Assembly (NCBI GenBank): GCA_033816765.1
Contig: CM066295.1
Location: 2,294,001-2,358,000 of the forward strand
From: Nothopassalora personata
Lineage: Eukaryota > Ascomycota > Dothideomycetes > Mycosphaerellales > Mycosphaerellaceae
Direction of reading: 5' to 3'
Length of the DNA stretch: 64,000 nt
Part shown: in pieces, positions 42,982 to 55,198 of the stretch
Numbering within the stretch: the first letter of the stretch is position 1
Layout: each line of letters begins with the position of its first letter
Position numbers and translations under genes: made by a program
The notes under the pieces: generated by a model
What the model saw: the letters and a program-made list of their open reading frames with translations, nothing else
What the model was told of the DNA's origin: nothing
The model's database searches: none

Positions 42982-45900
42982 GAAGCCGAGTAATAGATAC
43001 CGGATACCTAATACGGGTAGGAACTTTCGTCTTAAATAAACTACGAATAATAGTACAGTACGTATAGGCTCTCTACTTAGAATCGTAGAAGATCTAGGAA
43101 CGTAATAGACTATAAGTATAGACATAGGGTAACGGGCTATAAGTTCTAGCCGAAGCCTCTAGGTGCGAAGTATAGTAAACTATATACTATTTGGGAAAAG
43201 GATTAGCTCACTAGGAATAAGCGACTAAAGGGAGTTATATAACACTTAGGCTTACGTATCGACATTAAACATAGTTTTCTAGACATAAGTAATCGTTAAC
43301 GGACATAGGACTAGTGTTATAATTGACTTAGGAGTAGCGGGGAATTTTATCTCCGAGTCTTTCGTAAGAAGAAACGGGTTAGCTACCCTAAAGAAGAAAT
43401 AGAGTTACGATTTAATCGCGGTAGACGGATTATCGTTACCTAGCGTAGAATAGGAGACGACACTATTACTACTAGCTATCTAATAGTACTACGAGAATGT
43501 TACCTTAGATGTTACTAATATAACTAGTTATAACATAGTATTAGGTATGCCTTAGTTAAGAAAGTATAATCTAGTTATCGACTAGAGAAGAGGAGTACTT
43601 ATATTTAGGGAATGCGATTGCGTTATCGACATTTAGCCGACGTATCGATAGTGGACGATAGTAGATAAGGTAAGGAAGTAGCTAAACGAGATATAGCTTA
43701 CGCCGACTAGAAGGATAGAAGAACTACCTTCGACCGGGATAGACACTAGCGTAGGGCTGCCGGGTTACGAAGTTACTAGAAGTAATAGAAGTAACGCACT
43801 ATCGAAGGATACTAACGTCTTAGAGTTAAGTATTCCTAAGGAGTATCGTAAGTAGTCGCGACTCTTTAAAGAGGAAAGAGGTAAGGATGCCTTACCTAAG
43901 CACTAACTATAGGATTATAAGATAAATATTTAGCTAGGAAAAGAGCCTCTATAGGGACCCCTATATTAAATGTCTAAGAAAGAGCTATAGACCCTACGAG
44001 AATAGCTAAAGGAGAAGCTAGCTAAAGGATAGATAAGAAGATCTACCTTAAGTATAGGAACTCTATATATATTCGTTCTAAAAGTAAACGGGAAGTTACG
44101 ACTCGTATAAGACTATAGGAAGTTAAACGAGATTACGAATAAGAACCGATACCCGCTACCTAATATTAAAGAAGTATAAGATAGATTAACCGGATTAGAC
44201 TAGTACATAAAGATTAACCTACGAGATGCCTTTTATACTATACGAATAGCGGAAGGAGAAGAATAGAAAACCGCTTTTAGGATAAGATACGGACTCTACG
44301 AATTCTTAGTTATGCTAATAGGATTAACTAACGTACCCGTATCCTACTAGGACCTTATTAATAAAACACTTAGGGACCTACTCGACGTATACGTTATCGC
44401 CTATATAGACGACATGTTAGTCTATACGAAAGGACCCCTATAGGAATATATAAAACAAGTCTAGGACGTCTTCGAACGACTTACACGGTTAGGATTCAAG
44501 ACGGTACCTAAAAAGTGCGAATTCTATAAGAAGGAAGTTAAATTCTTAGGCCTTATTATTAGTATAATAGGGATAATAATCGACCCTACGAAGATATAGT
44601 TAATTAAAGAATAGCTAGAACTAAAAACAGTTAAGGACGTATAATTATTCCTTAGACTAGTAAACTATAACCGGAAATTCATTAAGGACTATTTAAATAC
44701 AGTAGCACTAATAACAATAGTTACGAGAAAGAACGTTACTTAGAAATAGGGAAAGGAATAGATTAAAGCATTTAAGAAACTTAAGGAATAATGCGCTTTA
44801 GCCCCTACGCTTTAACTATTTAATAGTAGTAAGGAAGTCTACATCGAGACCGATACGTCTAATATAGTAATAGGCGCGTACCTAACATAGACACACGATA
44901 GGTAGAGACACATAGTAGCCTATTATTCCCGGAAAATGACTATAGCGGAATAGAACTACGACATCTATAATAAGGAGCTTCTAGCTATTATTACTACTAT
45001 ATAACATTAGAGAGTATATATTAAGGGCCTACCAAAGTTAACGATTCTTTCTAACTATAAGAATTTCACGTACTTTACGACGATAAAAGAACTTACCCGA
45101 AGGTAAGCCCGCTAGTTAGAGCTACTAGGGTAGTATAAGTTTAAAATTAAATATACTCTAGGACGAGAGAATAGCCGCGCCGATGCGCTAAGCCGAAGAA
45201 GCGACTATATAGAAGGAAAAGAACTAGTATAACATAAGATACTAAGGATAAGCCCTAACGGAAGTCTTAGTACTAATATAAGAGAATTTAATAACATCGT
45301 ACGGATATTAGGCGATAAGGACGAATAATTCCCTATATCGTAAGGAAAATACTAAGTACCGAAGGATCGAGAAGAAGAATATATACAATAACATTACGAC
45401 GGACTAACTTACGGACACCCTAGAACTTTAAAGATAATAGACCTAATCTAACGTAGCTTCTTATCTCTATAGATAAGATAAAAGGTGCTACTTTATATTA
45501 AATAATGCGTATACTGCTAACGAAACAAGGCTATAAGATACGCGAAGTATAGTTACCTATAGTTTAGGACACTACTAATAAAACCATAGAACGAAGTTAT
45601 AATAGACTTTATTACGAGACTTCTACCGTTAAGGGACTAAGTTACGAAACAACTATATAACATAATACTAGTTATAGTTAATAGACTTATAAAATACGCA
45701 TACTTTATTTCTACATTAGAGACATATAATGTAGAGTAGCTTAGATACCTTATACTAGATAGGCTTATCCGATATTACGGATTTCCCTAATCGTTTATAA
45801 CGGATAGGGATAAGCTATTTACATTAAACTATTAGAAAACACTTATAGGAACGATCGGAATTAAACATAAGCTATTAATAGCATATTATCTAGAAATAGA

Positions 45901-46615
45901 CGGATAAACCGAAGGGATAAATTAGACGCTAGAATAATACCTACGTCACTACATTAACTACGTATAAGATAACTAGGTTTTATTACTACTAATAGCGTAG
46001 ATCGCACTAAATAACTATAAATCGGAGACAACTTTAACGACGCTATTCTATACGAACTTTAGTAAAGATCCTAACCTATTCGGAACATCTAGATCCTACC
46101 TATAAGCCGAAAGAGCAATCGTAACGATAGATACTCTTAAGGAAGTATATAAAGAAACACGTAAGGTAGTCGAATATATATAATAAAAATTGTCTTAATA
46201 ATAGTAAGACACGAGAAAAATAGCACCTCTACTAAAAGAGGGGGATAAGGTCTATCTCCTTATAAAAAACTTAAGAATAAGGAGATAGACTAAGAAACTA
46301 GATTACGTTAAGGTCGGACCATTTTTTATCGATAAAGTTATAGGGCTAGTTAACTACTACCTACGACTACTACCTAACGCTAAAATCTACCTAGTCTTCT
46401 ACATCTCTAAGTTAGAACCCGCGGACGCTAAAACACCTTACTAAGAAAGCTTCTAATTTCGAGCTAGAAGTAGAAAACAAATTTGAAGTCGAAAAAATCC
46501 TAGATAATAAAGGTTAGCGATACCTTATTAAGTAGAAAGGATACAATAAATTAGAAAATACCTAGGAACTAAAACAATACCTACGAATTTATTAGTAAAA
46601 GATCCAATAATACTA
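42982..46615 (+). pseudogene. pol of chromovirus F, RIP-inactivated
   Basis: Aspartic protease near 43.33 kb (IIDLGVAGNFISESF), reverse transcriptase at about 44.1-44.6 kb with YIDDMLVYT at about 44,403, RNase H at about 44.8-45.2 kb (NYDIYNKELLAII; GRENSRADALSRR), integrase at about 45.4-46.2 kb (FITDRDKLFT), and a chromodomain at about 46.46-46.6 kb. Stops are almost all TAA/TAG. Close relative of A. Confidence 0.87.
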
Positions 46616-46670
46616 AAAATAGGTCCGCCGGTACGACCTACTATAGATCTACTATAATAGATCTCTTGGC

Positions 46671-46751
46671 CGACGAGCGACTAGGGTAGGAATTAAACCT
46701 ACGACCTTAAGAGTTTAGATAGCTTACGCTCTACTACTAAGCTACCTAGCC
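46671..46751 (-). other. tRNA-like relic
   Basis: On the minus strand the segment from 46,751 has GGCTAGG pairing with CCTAGTC (acceptor), a D-arm-like GCTTAGTAGTAGAGC, and a T-arm GTAGG-TTTAATT-CCTAC. The anticodon region is 25 nt and does not fold into a clean 5+7+5 arm. It looks like a RIP-mutated tRNA or a tRNA-derived SINE head in the extra 200 bp that F has relative to A between chromodomain and accessory ORF. Not a working tRNA gene. Confidence 0.4.
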
Positions 46752-46847
46752 GATCGATAGGAATAGGGACACAACTTATAAATAAATACCCTAATAAGTT
46801 TCTACCCCTAGGGACTCGCCCTAGGGCTCCGCCCTAGAAAGCACCGC

Positions 46848-47330
46848 CTAGTCGTTTACGGGAATCTCTAGAATTTCCGAGAAAGAAACTAGTAGAGGCG
46901 ATACCTCTACCCCTAACGCCTACTTAAAAGACGCTAGCTCCTCGCGCGCCTCTTCCTCCTTAAGCTCCTCTAACTCCTTAGCGACGGCGTCGTTAGTGCG
47001 ACGCTTAGCTAAGCGTAGCTATTTCCGAAGACGGATCTTACGTATCGTTAGCTATACCTCCTCCTCTTTAATTCTCTTAAGCTCTAGCTTAAGCTTATCG
47101 CGCGAATCGTGAAGACGTTCCTACTCCGGACGAGAAAGATGTACGTTATAATCTTTATAGCCTTTTTAAATATAGGCCGAACACTTCCTAGACCGAGAAC
47201 CTACGATATACTTTACTACCGCGCCCGAGGATCGAGACTTCTAATAATTCGTACATAGAGCTATTTTAATACTAGAGGTTTTAGTATCTAGAGTAAGTCG
47301 TTAACGGCGTTTATAGGAGGAAGAAGACAT
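46848..47330 (-). pseudogene. Accessory ORF of element F (Cys-rich N-terminus plus coiled coil)
   Basis: ATG at 47,330, TAG at 46,848-46,850, 160 codons, antisense to F pol. It starts MSSSS like the A copy. Cys or TAY codons at 26, 29, 50, 53 and 61 match most of the two half-motifs; the third position (codon 36) is GGC, which RIP does not explain. A long charged helix follows (RDKLKLELKRIKEEE). Third example of this ORF class in the window, the most divergent. Confidence 0.55.
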
Positions 47331-47403
47331 AGTTAACTATTACTATAAGAAACGATAACGGCTTATAAAGCTTCGGGACGAAGCTAGGCTAAAAAGGGGA
47401 TAG

Positions 47404-47739
47404 TGTTATAGAATGATTCCTATAGACCCTAGAATTATAATAACGAGACGAGTACGTAACTTATCCTACCTAAGCGCTTAGACTTAGGACGATTAGACTA
47501 CTTATGCTTAGAATAATTAGACTAGTTACCGAGATCTACGAATCTCCTTTATATTTAGGAATGCATTCTAACCCTTATAGTTCCGATACGTTTAACTTAT
47601 GTTACTATCTTACTAATTGGAATACACTCTTATCCTAATTATTTATCTTTACTTAGCTCGCTTTAGCCTCTCTAAAGAATACCGCTACTTGACTTAACTT
47701 ATCTCTCTTTTAAGACTAGCCCTAGAACGAGACATAACA
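47404..47739 (+). repeat. 3' LTR of element F
   Basis: 336 bp, ending GACATAACA, followed by TSD CGATC. Confidence 0.9.
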
Positions 47740-47744
47740 CGATC

Positions 47745-48300
47745 CTAATAAGCGTCCTCCTAGTAATAGTAGAAAGGGCCTAGCTATATCTAGTAAGCTC
47801 TCTAAGCGTAAGGCTCTTATTAAGGTACTTAGAATAGTTAAGTATATTATCAATAATAAGCGTAAGATTACTAAGAGGAATATAACCTTATAGCTTACTA
47901 TAGTATCTCTTAAGATTACCTTCTATAAGAAGAAGCTTCTAACTACTAAGGGTAGTATTACTAACCTACTAAACTAGGGTAAGATTAACGCGGCTACTTA
48001 GGACTTTAATTATATAATAGTCGATCCTTAAGGCCGTATTACTAATACTATAACTATAAACATTAATAGTAGTTAGAACTACCTTCCTACCTTATAGGCT
48101 TCCGCTATAGACTATCTTATTTAATACTTTAGTAGCGCCTATAACCGCTATAAGGAGAGATCTAACCTTCTCTTCTCTAGCTACTATACTATTCTAGGAT
48201 AGTTTAAGGGCTACTATACTAACTACGCTCTTAATAATTACTCCGATAAGTATAAGGGTAGCCTATAGCTAATCCTTACATATAATACGGCTATACCCGG
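47745..48300 (+). pseudogene. Background repeat R0, right part, degenerate ORF
   Basis: Continues the R0 frame from 38,531 after removal of F. It is basic, then Tyr/Asn-rich (YALNNYSDKYKG near 48.2 kb), with RIP-type stops. It is cut by element G at roughly 48.3 kb. I could not assign it to a transposase or other family. Confidence 0.4.
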
Positions 48301-48510
48301 CTTAGTATGCCGTACGTAACGCGTATACGTACACTAGGAGACGCGTATAGCGTCTAGAGAAGAAAGTAAGCTTTAGTTTATCTACGATTAGAAGATCGTA
48401 GGCGTACTATATATTACGATATTCCCTTATAGCCTTACGGTCCTTATAGTTCTAAAGCTTCCTCTCGTTATAATCTATATTCGCTATAGAGCCCGATCGC
48501 GACGCGTACG

Positions 48511-50200
48511 ATGGCGAGTCGCCTATGCTCCCCTAAGCCCTAGAGTATAGTAGTAGGCGCGTCGTATAGCCTTAGTTACGAGAAGAGAGGCCTTATAGGC
48601 TAAGATTAAAGCGTAAGAGATATAGCGGGAGATCGAGCGGCTAGAGATCTTACGCGCTATAAGCGTACCGCCTCTAGAGCGTATAGGAGGGAGGAGAGAA
48701 GATTACCTCCCTTCTATAACCCCTACCTCTATCTCTATAACTACTAATTATAATATTATAGTACGAGGCGCGGCCGTAGCGTATACGACGCGACCGCGTC
48801 TAAAAGAGCCGACGCCTTTTAGAGGAGATTCGATAAGGAAGGTAAGGGTATTCCTTTAGGAGCTCTTACTTATCTTCGCCCTCTTAGGTACTATATATAC
48901 AATAGACGAATTAAAGGTCCTATATAGGGTTATGTACCTTAGCGGAGAGGTAAGCGAGCGATAGTATACTAACTATAGCGCCGTTAACCTTATAGGGTAT
49001 ATATACTAGGACTTTAAGGAGTTCTACCGAGACGTATACGGCGATCCTATAAATTGCGTACTTAACGTTATATTAGAGTACGAGGTTACAAAAAAGAAGG
49101 ATAACTAGATAGCGCGGTAGTTCGCGACTAAGCTAGATGTTATAAAGGACTAGTTAGGTAACTACTCGGAAGCGTAATGTATACGGTACCTACTAGCGAA
49201 GCTTACGCCTCGCTTACGGTCCGCTATCGTTAGCTACTATAATATCCCTACGACTAGAGAAGACCTAGTAGTCCTAGCCTCGCGCATCGAAAGCACCGAG
49301 CGCCGAAGTAGTAGCGGAGGGCACGACCGCGGATAGTATATACGTCGTAAGCGTAAAGCTAAGGGCGTATATAAGCGGGCCGATCGCCTAAAGTAATAGA
49401 AGTAGAGTTAAGTACCGGGCGCCTCGGGTGCGAGTTAGTAGCGAGACGCCGGTAGCTCGTCTTTAACTAGCTAGAAGTCGAAAGTAGAGTACTACGGCTA
49501 CGGTAGGAAGGGTTACTATAAGACGGAGTACCGGAATAGACACCTATAGAAAGACCGCGACGCGTAAGCGGTTCGTAGGTTAGAAACTGTCGAGGCTGTA
49601 ACTAAGAAGGGCGAATAGGGAAAAGGTAGAGGACTAGGTAAGGGTCGCTCCTAAGTCCGAGTTTCTATATAGACCCCTTAAGGTAAGTCGATACGAGTCT
49701 AGCGCGTTACTTACGAGGCGTAGTCGAGACTCGTAAGGGCTTTCGCGAGGCTACGTTTCTCCTAGATAACTATACGGATCTTAGCCTAGTATCGTATAAG
49801 TATATACTCCGACATTAAATGTAACCTATTAATAGGGTAAGGCTACCGAAGTTAGAGTCGTATACGTATAACTTAGGGTATTACTACGGCTCCTTTACGG
49901 TTCGGCTATAACTCGCTAATAACGCGGGAGTAGAGCGCGTAAGTAACGCTATCTACTACGCGGTGCCTATAGGTAGGCTATTAGTAATTTTAGGTAGACC
50001 CTAGCGGTATCGTAATCGGATAGTAAAGGCCGATAAGGATAACTAGTAGTACTACGGTATAGAGACGCCTACGATTTAGTAGCGTAACGCACGCGAGTTC
50101 CTTAAGGATCTCGAGAGCTTAGAGTAGGTTTATACGATAAGTGTTCGGGCTATTACTATAGTAGTACCCGAAGGAGAGGGCTCCTCGTAGCCTAAAGAAT
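48511..50200 (+). pseudogene. gag and protease region of element G
   Basis: From an ATG at about 48,511. Text includes PTPFRGDSIRKVRVFL near 48.8 kb and LAKLTPRLRSAIVSYYNIP near 49.2 kb, typical of Ty3/gypsy gag, followed by a CCHC-type knuckle near 49.5 kb (GRKGYYKTEYRNR, with two cysteines now read as Tyr). The frame is RIP-degraded. Confidence 0.7.
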
Positions 50201-50299
50201 TTGTAGACTTCCGAGATGTATACGTACCTAATAAGTAGGCGAAGCGTAAGATGCCCGACGGGGTTAAGCATACGATTGATCTCGTTAAATGAAAGAAAC

Positions 50300-52583
50300 C
50301 CCCTTTTAAGCCGCTATACTACTAGTCCTTAACTGAGCTAGAGGCCTTAAAGGAGTACCTTACGTAAGTAATAGAGAAGGGGTAGATTAGGCGATCCGTA
50401 AGCGAGGCGGGTACGCCTATCCTATTCGTACTAAAGAAGAATGGCACTCTTAGGCTCTATATAGATTATAGAGGCCTAAATGAGATTATAGTAAAGAACC
50501 GGTACCTACTACCCCTAATTAGTAAGACCTTAGATAGGCTATAGGGCGCTAGGCTCTTTACTATAATCGACCTATAGGATGCCTACTACCGTATTCCTAT
50601 TAAGCGAGGAGACGAGTAGAAGACTACGTTTCGTACGCGATACGGTTACTACGAGTACTTAGTTATGCCTTTTAGGTTAACTAACGTACTAGCTACCTTT
50701 TAGGGGTACATTAATAAGGCCCTTACTAAGCTAGTAGATAACATCTACGTAGTCTACCTAGATAACATCCTTATCTATAGCGTAACGCGTAAGGAGCACG
50801 TACGAGCCGTACGCGCGGTACTAGAGAGGCTACGAAAGTTCGCCCTATTCGCGAACCTAAAGAAGTGTAGCTTCTTCTAGGAGAATACCGAGTTCCTAGG
50901 ATTTATCGTAAGCGTCGTAGGCGTATCGATAGATAGGAGTAGGGTAGCCGTAATCGAGGAATGGCCTACGCCTACGAGTTTTTATAAGGTTTAATCCTTC
51001 CTAGGATTCTATAACTTCTATAGGCGCTTTATCGAAGGGTACTCGAGGATTACGAAGCTATTAATAGACCTACTAAAGGGATATAAGAATGGTAAGAAGT
51101 AAGGGCCTCTTATATAGTCCGCTTACGAGGAGTAAGCGTTCTAACGGCTAAAAGCTAGGTTCCTCGGAGTACCTATCCTAAGGTACTTCGATCCTTCGTT
51201 ACGTACGAGGGTTAAGACGGATGCCTTAGGTTTTACGATTATAGGCATTATCTCTTAGCTATTTAGGACTAAGTAGCATCTAATTACCTTCTATTCTCGT
51301 AAGATAATACCTACCGAGTGCAATTATAAGACCTATAACTAAGAGCTACTAGTAGTAGTAGAGGTATTTAAGTATTAGCGACCGTACCTCGAAGGCGCAT
51401 TATATACGGTTTAGGTACTAGTCGACTATACGAACCTATAGGGTTTTATAATAGTAAAGTAGCTAAACGGGAGGTAAGCTCGATAGGCGACGTTTCTATA
51501 ATCTTTCGACTTCGTAGTAGAGCATAGGTCGGGGAAGAGTAACCTAGCCGATACGCTATCGCGACGTAGTAACTACGTACGCGTAGCGTAGTAGACGTCG
51601 AACTTGCTTCCTACGCTATAAAGTAAGCTATCTTCCTAGAAGGAATCCCTATTAAGAGAGGACGAGCCTATAGTAAGGCGCGTAACCGCTACCTACGAGA
51701 AGATGTAGGATAAGGCGACGACAATAGTAGTAGGAGCCTACGAGCCGTAGGGGACCCGATCGCTACTAGTAAGAGTGTACGCTATAATAATGTAGGGCGG
51801 CCTAGGTAGACTACTTATACTACTAATAAAAATCGTATAGGGGAGAGACAATAGGTACGTCGTATACTTATCGTAGGCGCCTAGCGAAGGGGACGCTAAG
51901 GACTAGTATATAAAAGACGGGTTAGTCTATCGCGGGAACGCGATTATAGTACCCGAAGACTATGTAGTAAGAGTATAGCTACTCTATATACATTATAATA
52001 ACCTACTAGTAGGGTACTTTAGTAAGGTAAAGACTAAAGAGCTATTACGACGTTATTACTAGTAGGAATCACTTAGTAAGGATGTAAGGGAGTATGTAAT
52101 AAACTATAGGGCTTGTTAGACCTCGAAGGCGAGGCGCTATCGACCCTACGGCGAGCTATAGCTACTACCTAGGCTAGACGGTCTATAGTAGGAAATCACT
52201 ATAGACTTTATTACGGACCTACCGCTAAGTAAGCGAGGAGAATGCGTTTATAATACGATCCTAGTAATCGTCGACCGCTACTCTAAAATAAACTTATACA
52301 TTCCTACGACTAAGACATATATAGCGGCGGAGCTTACGAGGATCTTACGAGACGAAGTCGTACGGCATTATAGTATACTAGCGGGTATAGTAAGTAACCG
52401 CGGGTTAGTATTTACGAGTAAGTTCTAGAGTAACTTCTACTTCGAGGCGTAGGTAAAGCGTAAGCTATCTATAGCTTTCTACCCTTAGACTAACGGCTAG
52501 ACTAAGAGGGTAAACTAAACCTTAGAACAGTACCTCCGTTATTACTGTAGCGAGAACTAGATAGAGTAGGCTAAGTAGCTAGT
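50300..52583 (+). pseudogene. pol of element G (RT, RNase H, integrase), truncated by B'
   Basis: RT at about 50.33-51.0 kb ([29 protein letters not shown] at about 50,755, where the catalytic second Asp now reads Asn), RNase H at about 51.2-51.6 kb (NYKTYN, then GKSNLADTLSRR), integrase from about 52.0 kb (ITIDFITDLPLS; VDRYSK). It ends at TLEQYLRYYCSEN in the integrase core, where B' is inserted. G differs from A and F in sequence and belongs to a separate gypsy family. Confidence 0.85.
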
Positions 52584-52953
52584 AATATCTACTAACTACC
52601 CTATATAGGCCTATCCGAGTTATAGTAGTATAGTGCGGCGCTTATGTAAGTAGAGGTATTTGCCGGTCCCGGGACCGTGAAATTAGGTTACGTAACGAGT
52701 AGCGTAGTAGCTAGATAAATAAGAGGATTAGCGGACCTAAACCCCTATACCCTCTACTCGAGAGGTATAAATTGAATTGTTACCTTAATACTACGCTTAC
52801 AATACTTAGCTACGTAGTATATATCTTAATAGCTATACTAGGTCCTACTAGCTTGCCTAAATGTCTAATTAAACCTAAATAAAATTAGGGTAAGTTGGAC
52901 CTAAGGGACCCCCCTTTAAACCTAAGGTTAACATAACCTATTAGTCGTTAATA
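52584..52953 (-). repeat. 3' LTR of element B' (inverted)
   Basis: About 370 bp. It aligns with 31,060-31,433 but with clearly more differences than the rest of the arm. Palindrome core at 52,664-52,677. Confidence 0.85.
52664..52677. promoter_or_regulatory. GC-rich palindrome core in LTR of B'
   Basis: Mirror of the copy at 31,340. The neighbouring box is mutated to GTTACGTAAC (52,688-52,697). Confidence 0.5.
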
Positions 52954-53284
52954 TATCCTCCCCTATTACGAACCTGTCCTTAGGTTCTAAAGCAGTAAGC
53001 CCGGGCATTATAGGTAGCTTAGTTAGTCGCCGTAAGCTAAGGTAGTCTAGTAGTAGTATAGTAGCTTACTCTACTACTTAGCTTAATATATAAGATGTTA
53101 GGCAATCCTAGGGTCTACTAGCGATAGTTTATGAAGGTCGAAAGGATTTCTCAAATAGAGACCGTAATAGTGACGGTAATAATCCGCGACTCGCGCCCGT
53201 TGCACTACGTTAACGTATACTACGAAACTAGCGAGGGATTAGGCAGCTATGTTAGCATTAATCGAACGGGCTAGATGGTCGAAT

Positions 53285-55193
53285 AATGTGAACGCTATTT
53301 ATAAGACAAGTAAGTGTCAGTACTAGTAACCTAATAAATCTAAAGACGAGTCTATCGCGTAGCTAGAAAGTGAGTTAAGGGAAGATAAGCTATAATAAGA
53401 AACAAGTAAGATCTAAGGACTAGAAGCACCCGTACCCGAAGCATTAACTAGAATCATATCTAGAATCATAACTAGAGTTAGAACTAGAATTAGAACTAGA
53501 ATCCTATAGGCTATAGCTATAGCCGGAAATTAACTAGAAACTAGGAGCCTATAAACCCGCACTAACTACTTAGTTCTACTTATTCTTACATAACTCCTTT
53601 ATCTAGACCTACTCGTTATCGTAGCTAACACTAGTCTTACTAGACGCGTCCCTAAGTAGTTAGCTAGTAAAGTTCCTATAGTAGTTACGGAAGAAGCTCT
53701 TATTACGCCCTTCGCTTATAAAGCATATCTACTCGAGAGTAGTAACTAAGCTAAGCTACTTATCTATTAATTTTATAGCTCGGACGCGCTAATTATGTAT
53801 CTTCTTATAGAAGAGCTCCGAGTCTAGGCGGCCCGTAGCATTAAGCTACCTTCTAGCATTAAGGATAACTTCGTTATCGTTCTAAGACTTTAAACCCGCT
53901 AGGGCATCGGACAGAGGGCTAATGCTACTAAGGTATACGGCCGTAGGAAAAGGATAGCCGGGTACTAGGCGTCGATACTTAAACCCTACAGCGCTCTTAC
54001 TTAGCGTCTTAAAGTTACGATAGAGATCTATTACCTAGTACATACTCTAGCTTCTCTAGAGTTTAAGATAGTTATCGTTACGGATCTCGATAAAGTAAGG
54101 GTTAATCTAACGTAGCGTCCTCTTATATACGGCCTACCTTATTAGAACGCCTATAGTAGTTACCCGCATTTACCTAGCGCTTAGGTCCTCTCTAAACTAG
54201 CTAATGCTATTCTTACTTAGGTAATTCTAGACCCTAACCGAGAAGAAACGCTTAAATCGGCCGTCTTCTATATAGTCGTTAATCTAGTACTACTAGATAA
54301 ACTCTCTAGTATTCCCTTACTTATAAAAACCGTGTAAAAACTCCGGCCTACTAGTGCCCTCTAAGTTAAGAGAGTATAGTATGTTAAGCCGGTTACTAGT
54401 CTAGTAGTTTTCAATTTCGAGGTTTAAGTCGACCCTAGTATACTACACTATAGTGTTCGCGTTACCCCCCTAATAAGCCCTATTAAAGCTAAAAATCGTA
54501 GGCCTAGGGAAGGAGATAAACCGAGTGTAGTATTAAGGGTGTAGCGCTACTTATAAGAGCTATAGCCCGGGGTCTTATCGCATAATCTATTAGCTTAGAG
54601 AATACTACATGTTCTAGTAGACGCCGCCGTTACTAACCTTATTTAATTCTCGTAGGTACTATCGGTACACGTCGAATTCTCGACTTATTATCTCTCTAAC
54701 TATTTTAACCCGCGGCGCTAGTTTAGCGTTATTATACTAGTATAGCATATTACTATTAATGTAGGTACCGGTGCTATTAAGATCGGCTTAGTTAGCTTTA
54801 TTAATGCTAAATTTATCGAGGATCTAGTTATAGTTAGCATACGTAACGATGCTACTTGTAGTACTAACTTTACCTCGAACACGGAGGTAGCTAAGCGGGT
54901 TAATAGTCTTCTAACTACGCTTATTAGGGCGAAACTACGACCTATTCTTTACCTTAATAGCTAAAAAACTCTTGCCTTTAAAGAGCTAGTCTTAGACCTT
55001 AAGCGTACGCTTATATAGGGTATTAGCGGTAATACCGGGATTCGTAACGAAGTAGAGGGCCTTATAGTAGAAATCTCGAACATACTAATCGTATATTATA
55101 GCGCTAACCTTACTATCCCTCTTAAGAACCTACAAGACAGCATATTCGAGCATCTTAAGGCCCGCTATCCGGTACTTAGGTAGCTAGTTAATG
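53285..55193 (-). pseudogene. ORF-X of B', 3' part
   Basis: Mirror of 28,832-30,734. The codon that is TGA in B is CGA here, so the frame may extend further. Otherwise the same degenerate unrecognised frame. Confidence 0.5.
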
Positions 55194-55198
55194 CTATC

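Larger units (their letters stand above)
38532..47739 (+). mobile_element. Element F: Ty3/gypsy chromovirus, internally rearranged
   Basis: LTRs at 38,532-38,891 (360 bp, with a small tandem expansion) and 47,404-47,739 (336 bp), and a perfect TSD CGATC (38,527-38,531 and 47,740-47,744). Pol is on the plus strand (about 42.98-46.62 kb) but gag (41,282-42,709) is inverted. Element E and three LTRs of the E family lie between the 5' LTR and pol. Confidence 0.9.
48300..52583 (+). mobile_element. Element G: Ty3/gypsy retrotransposon, interrupted by B'
   Basis: The 5' boundary is approximate, because the LTR partner is not in the window. Gag and pol on the plus strand lead up to the integrase, which is broken at 52,583 by the inverted copy B'. 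The remainder of G should lie beyond the window. Confidence 0.75.

Noticed and set aside
42943..43125. Short minus-strand open frame
   Set aside because: Antisense to the gag-pol junction of F and spans the end of LTR 3; no protein-like features.
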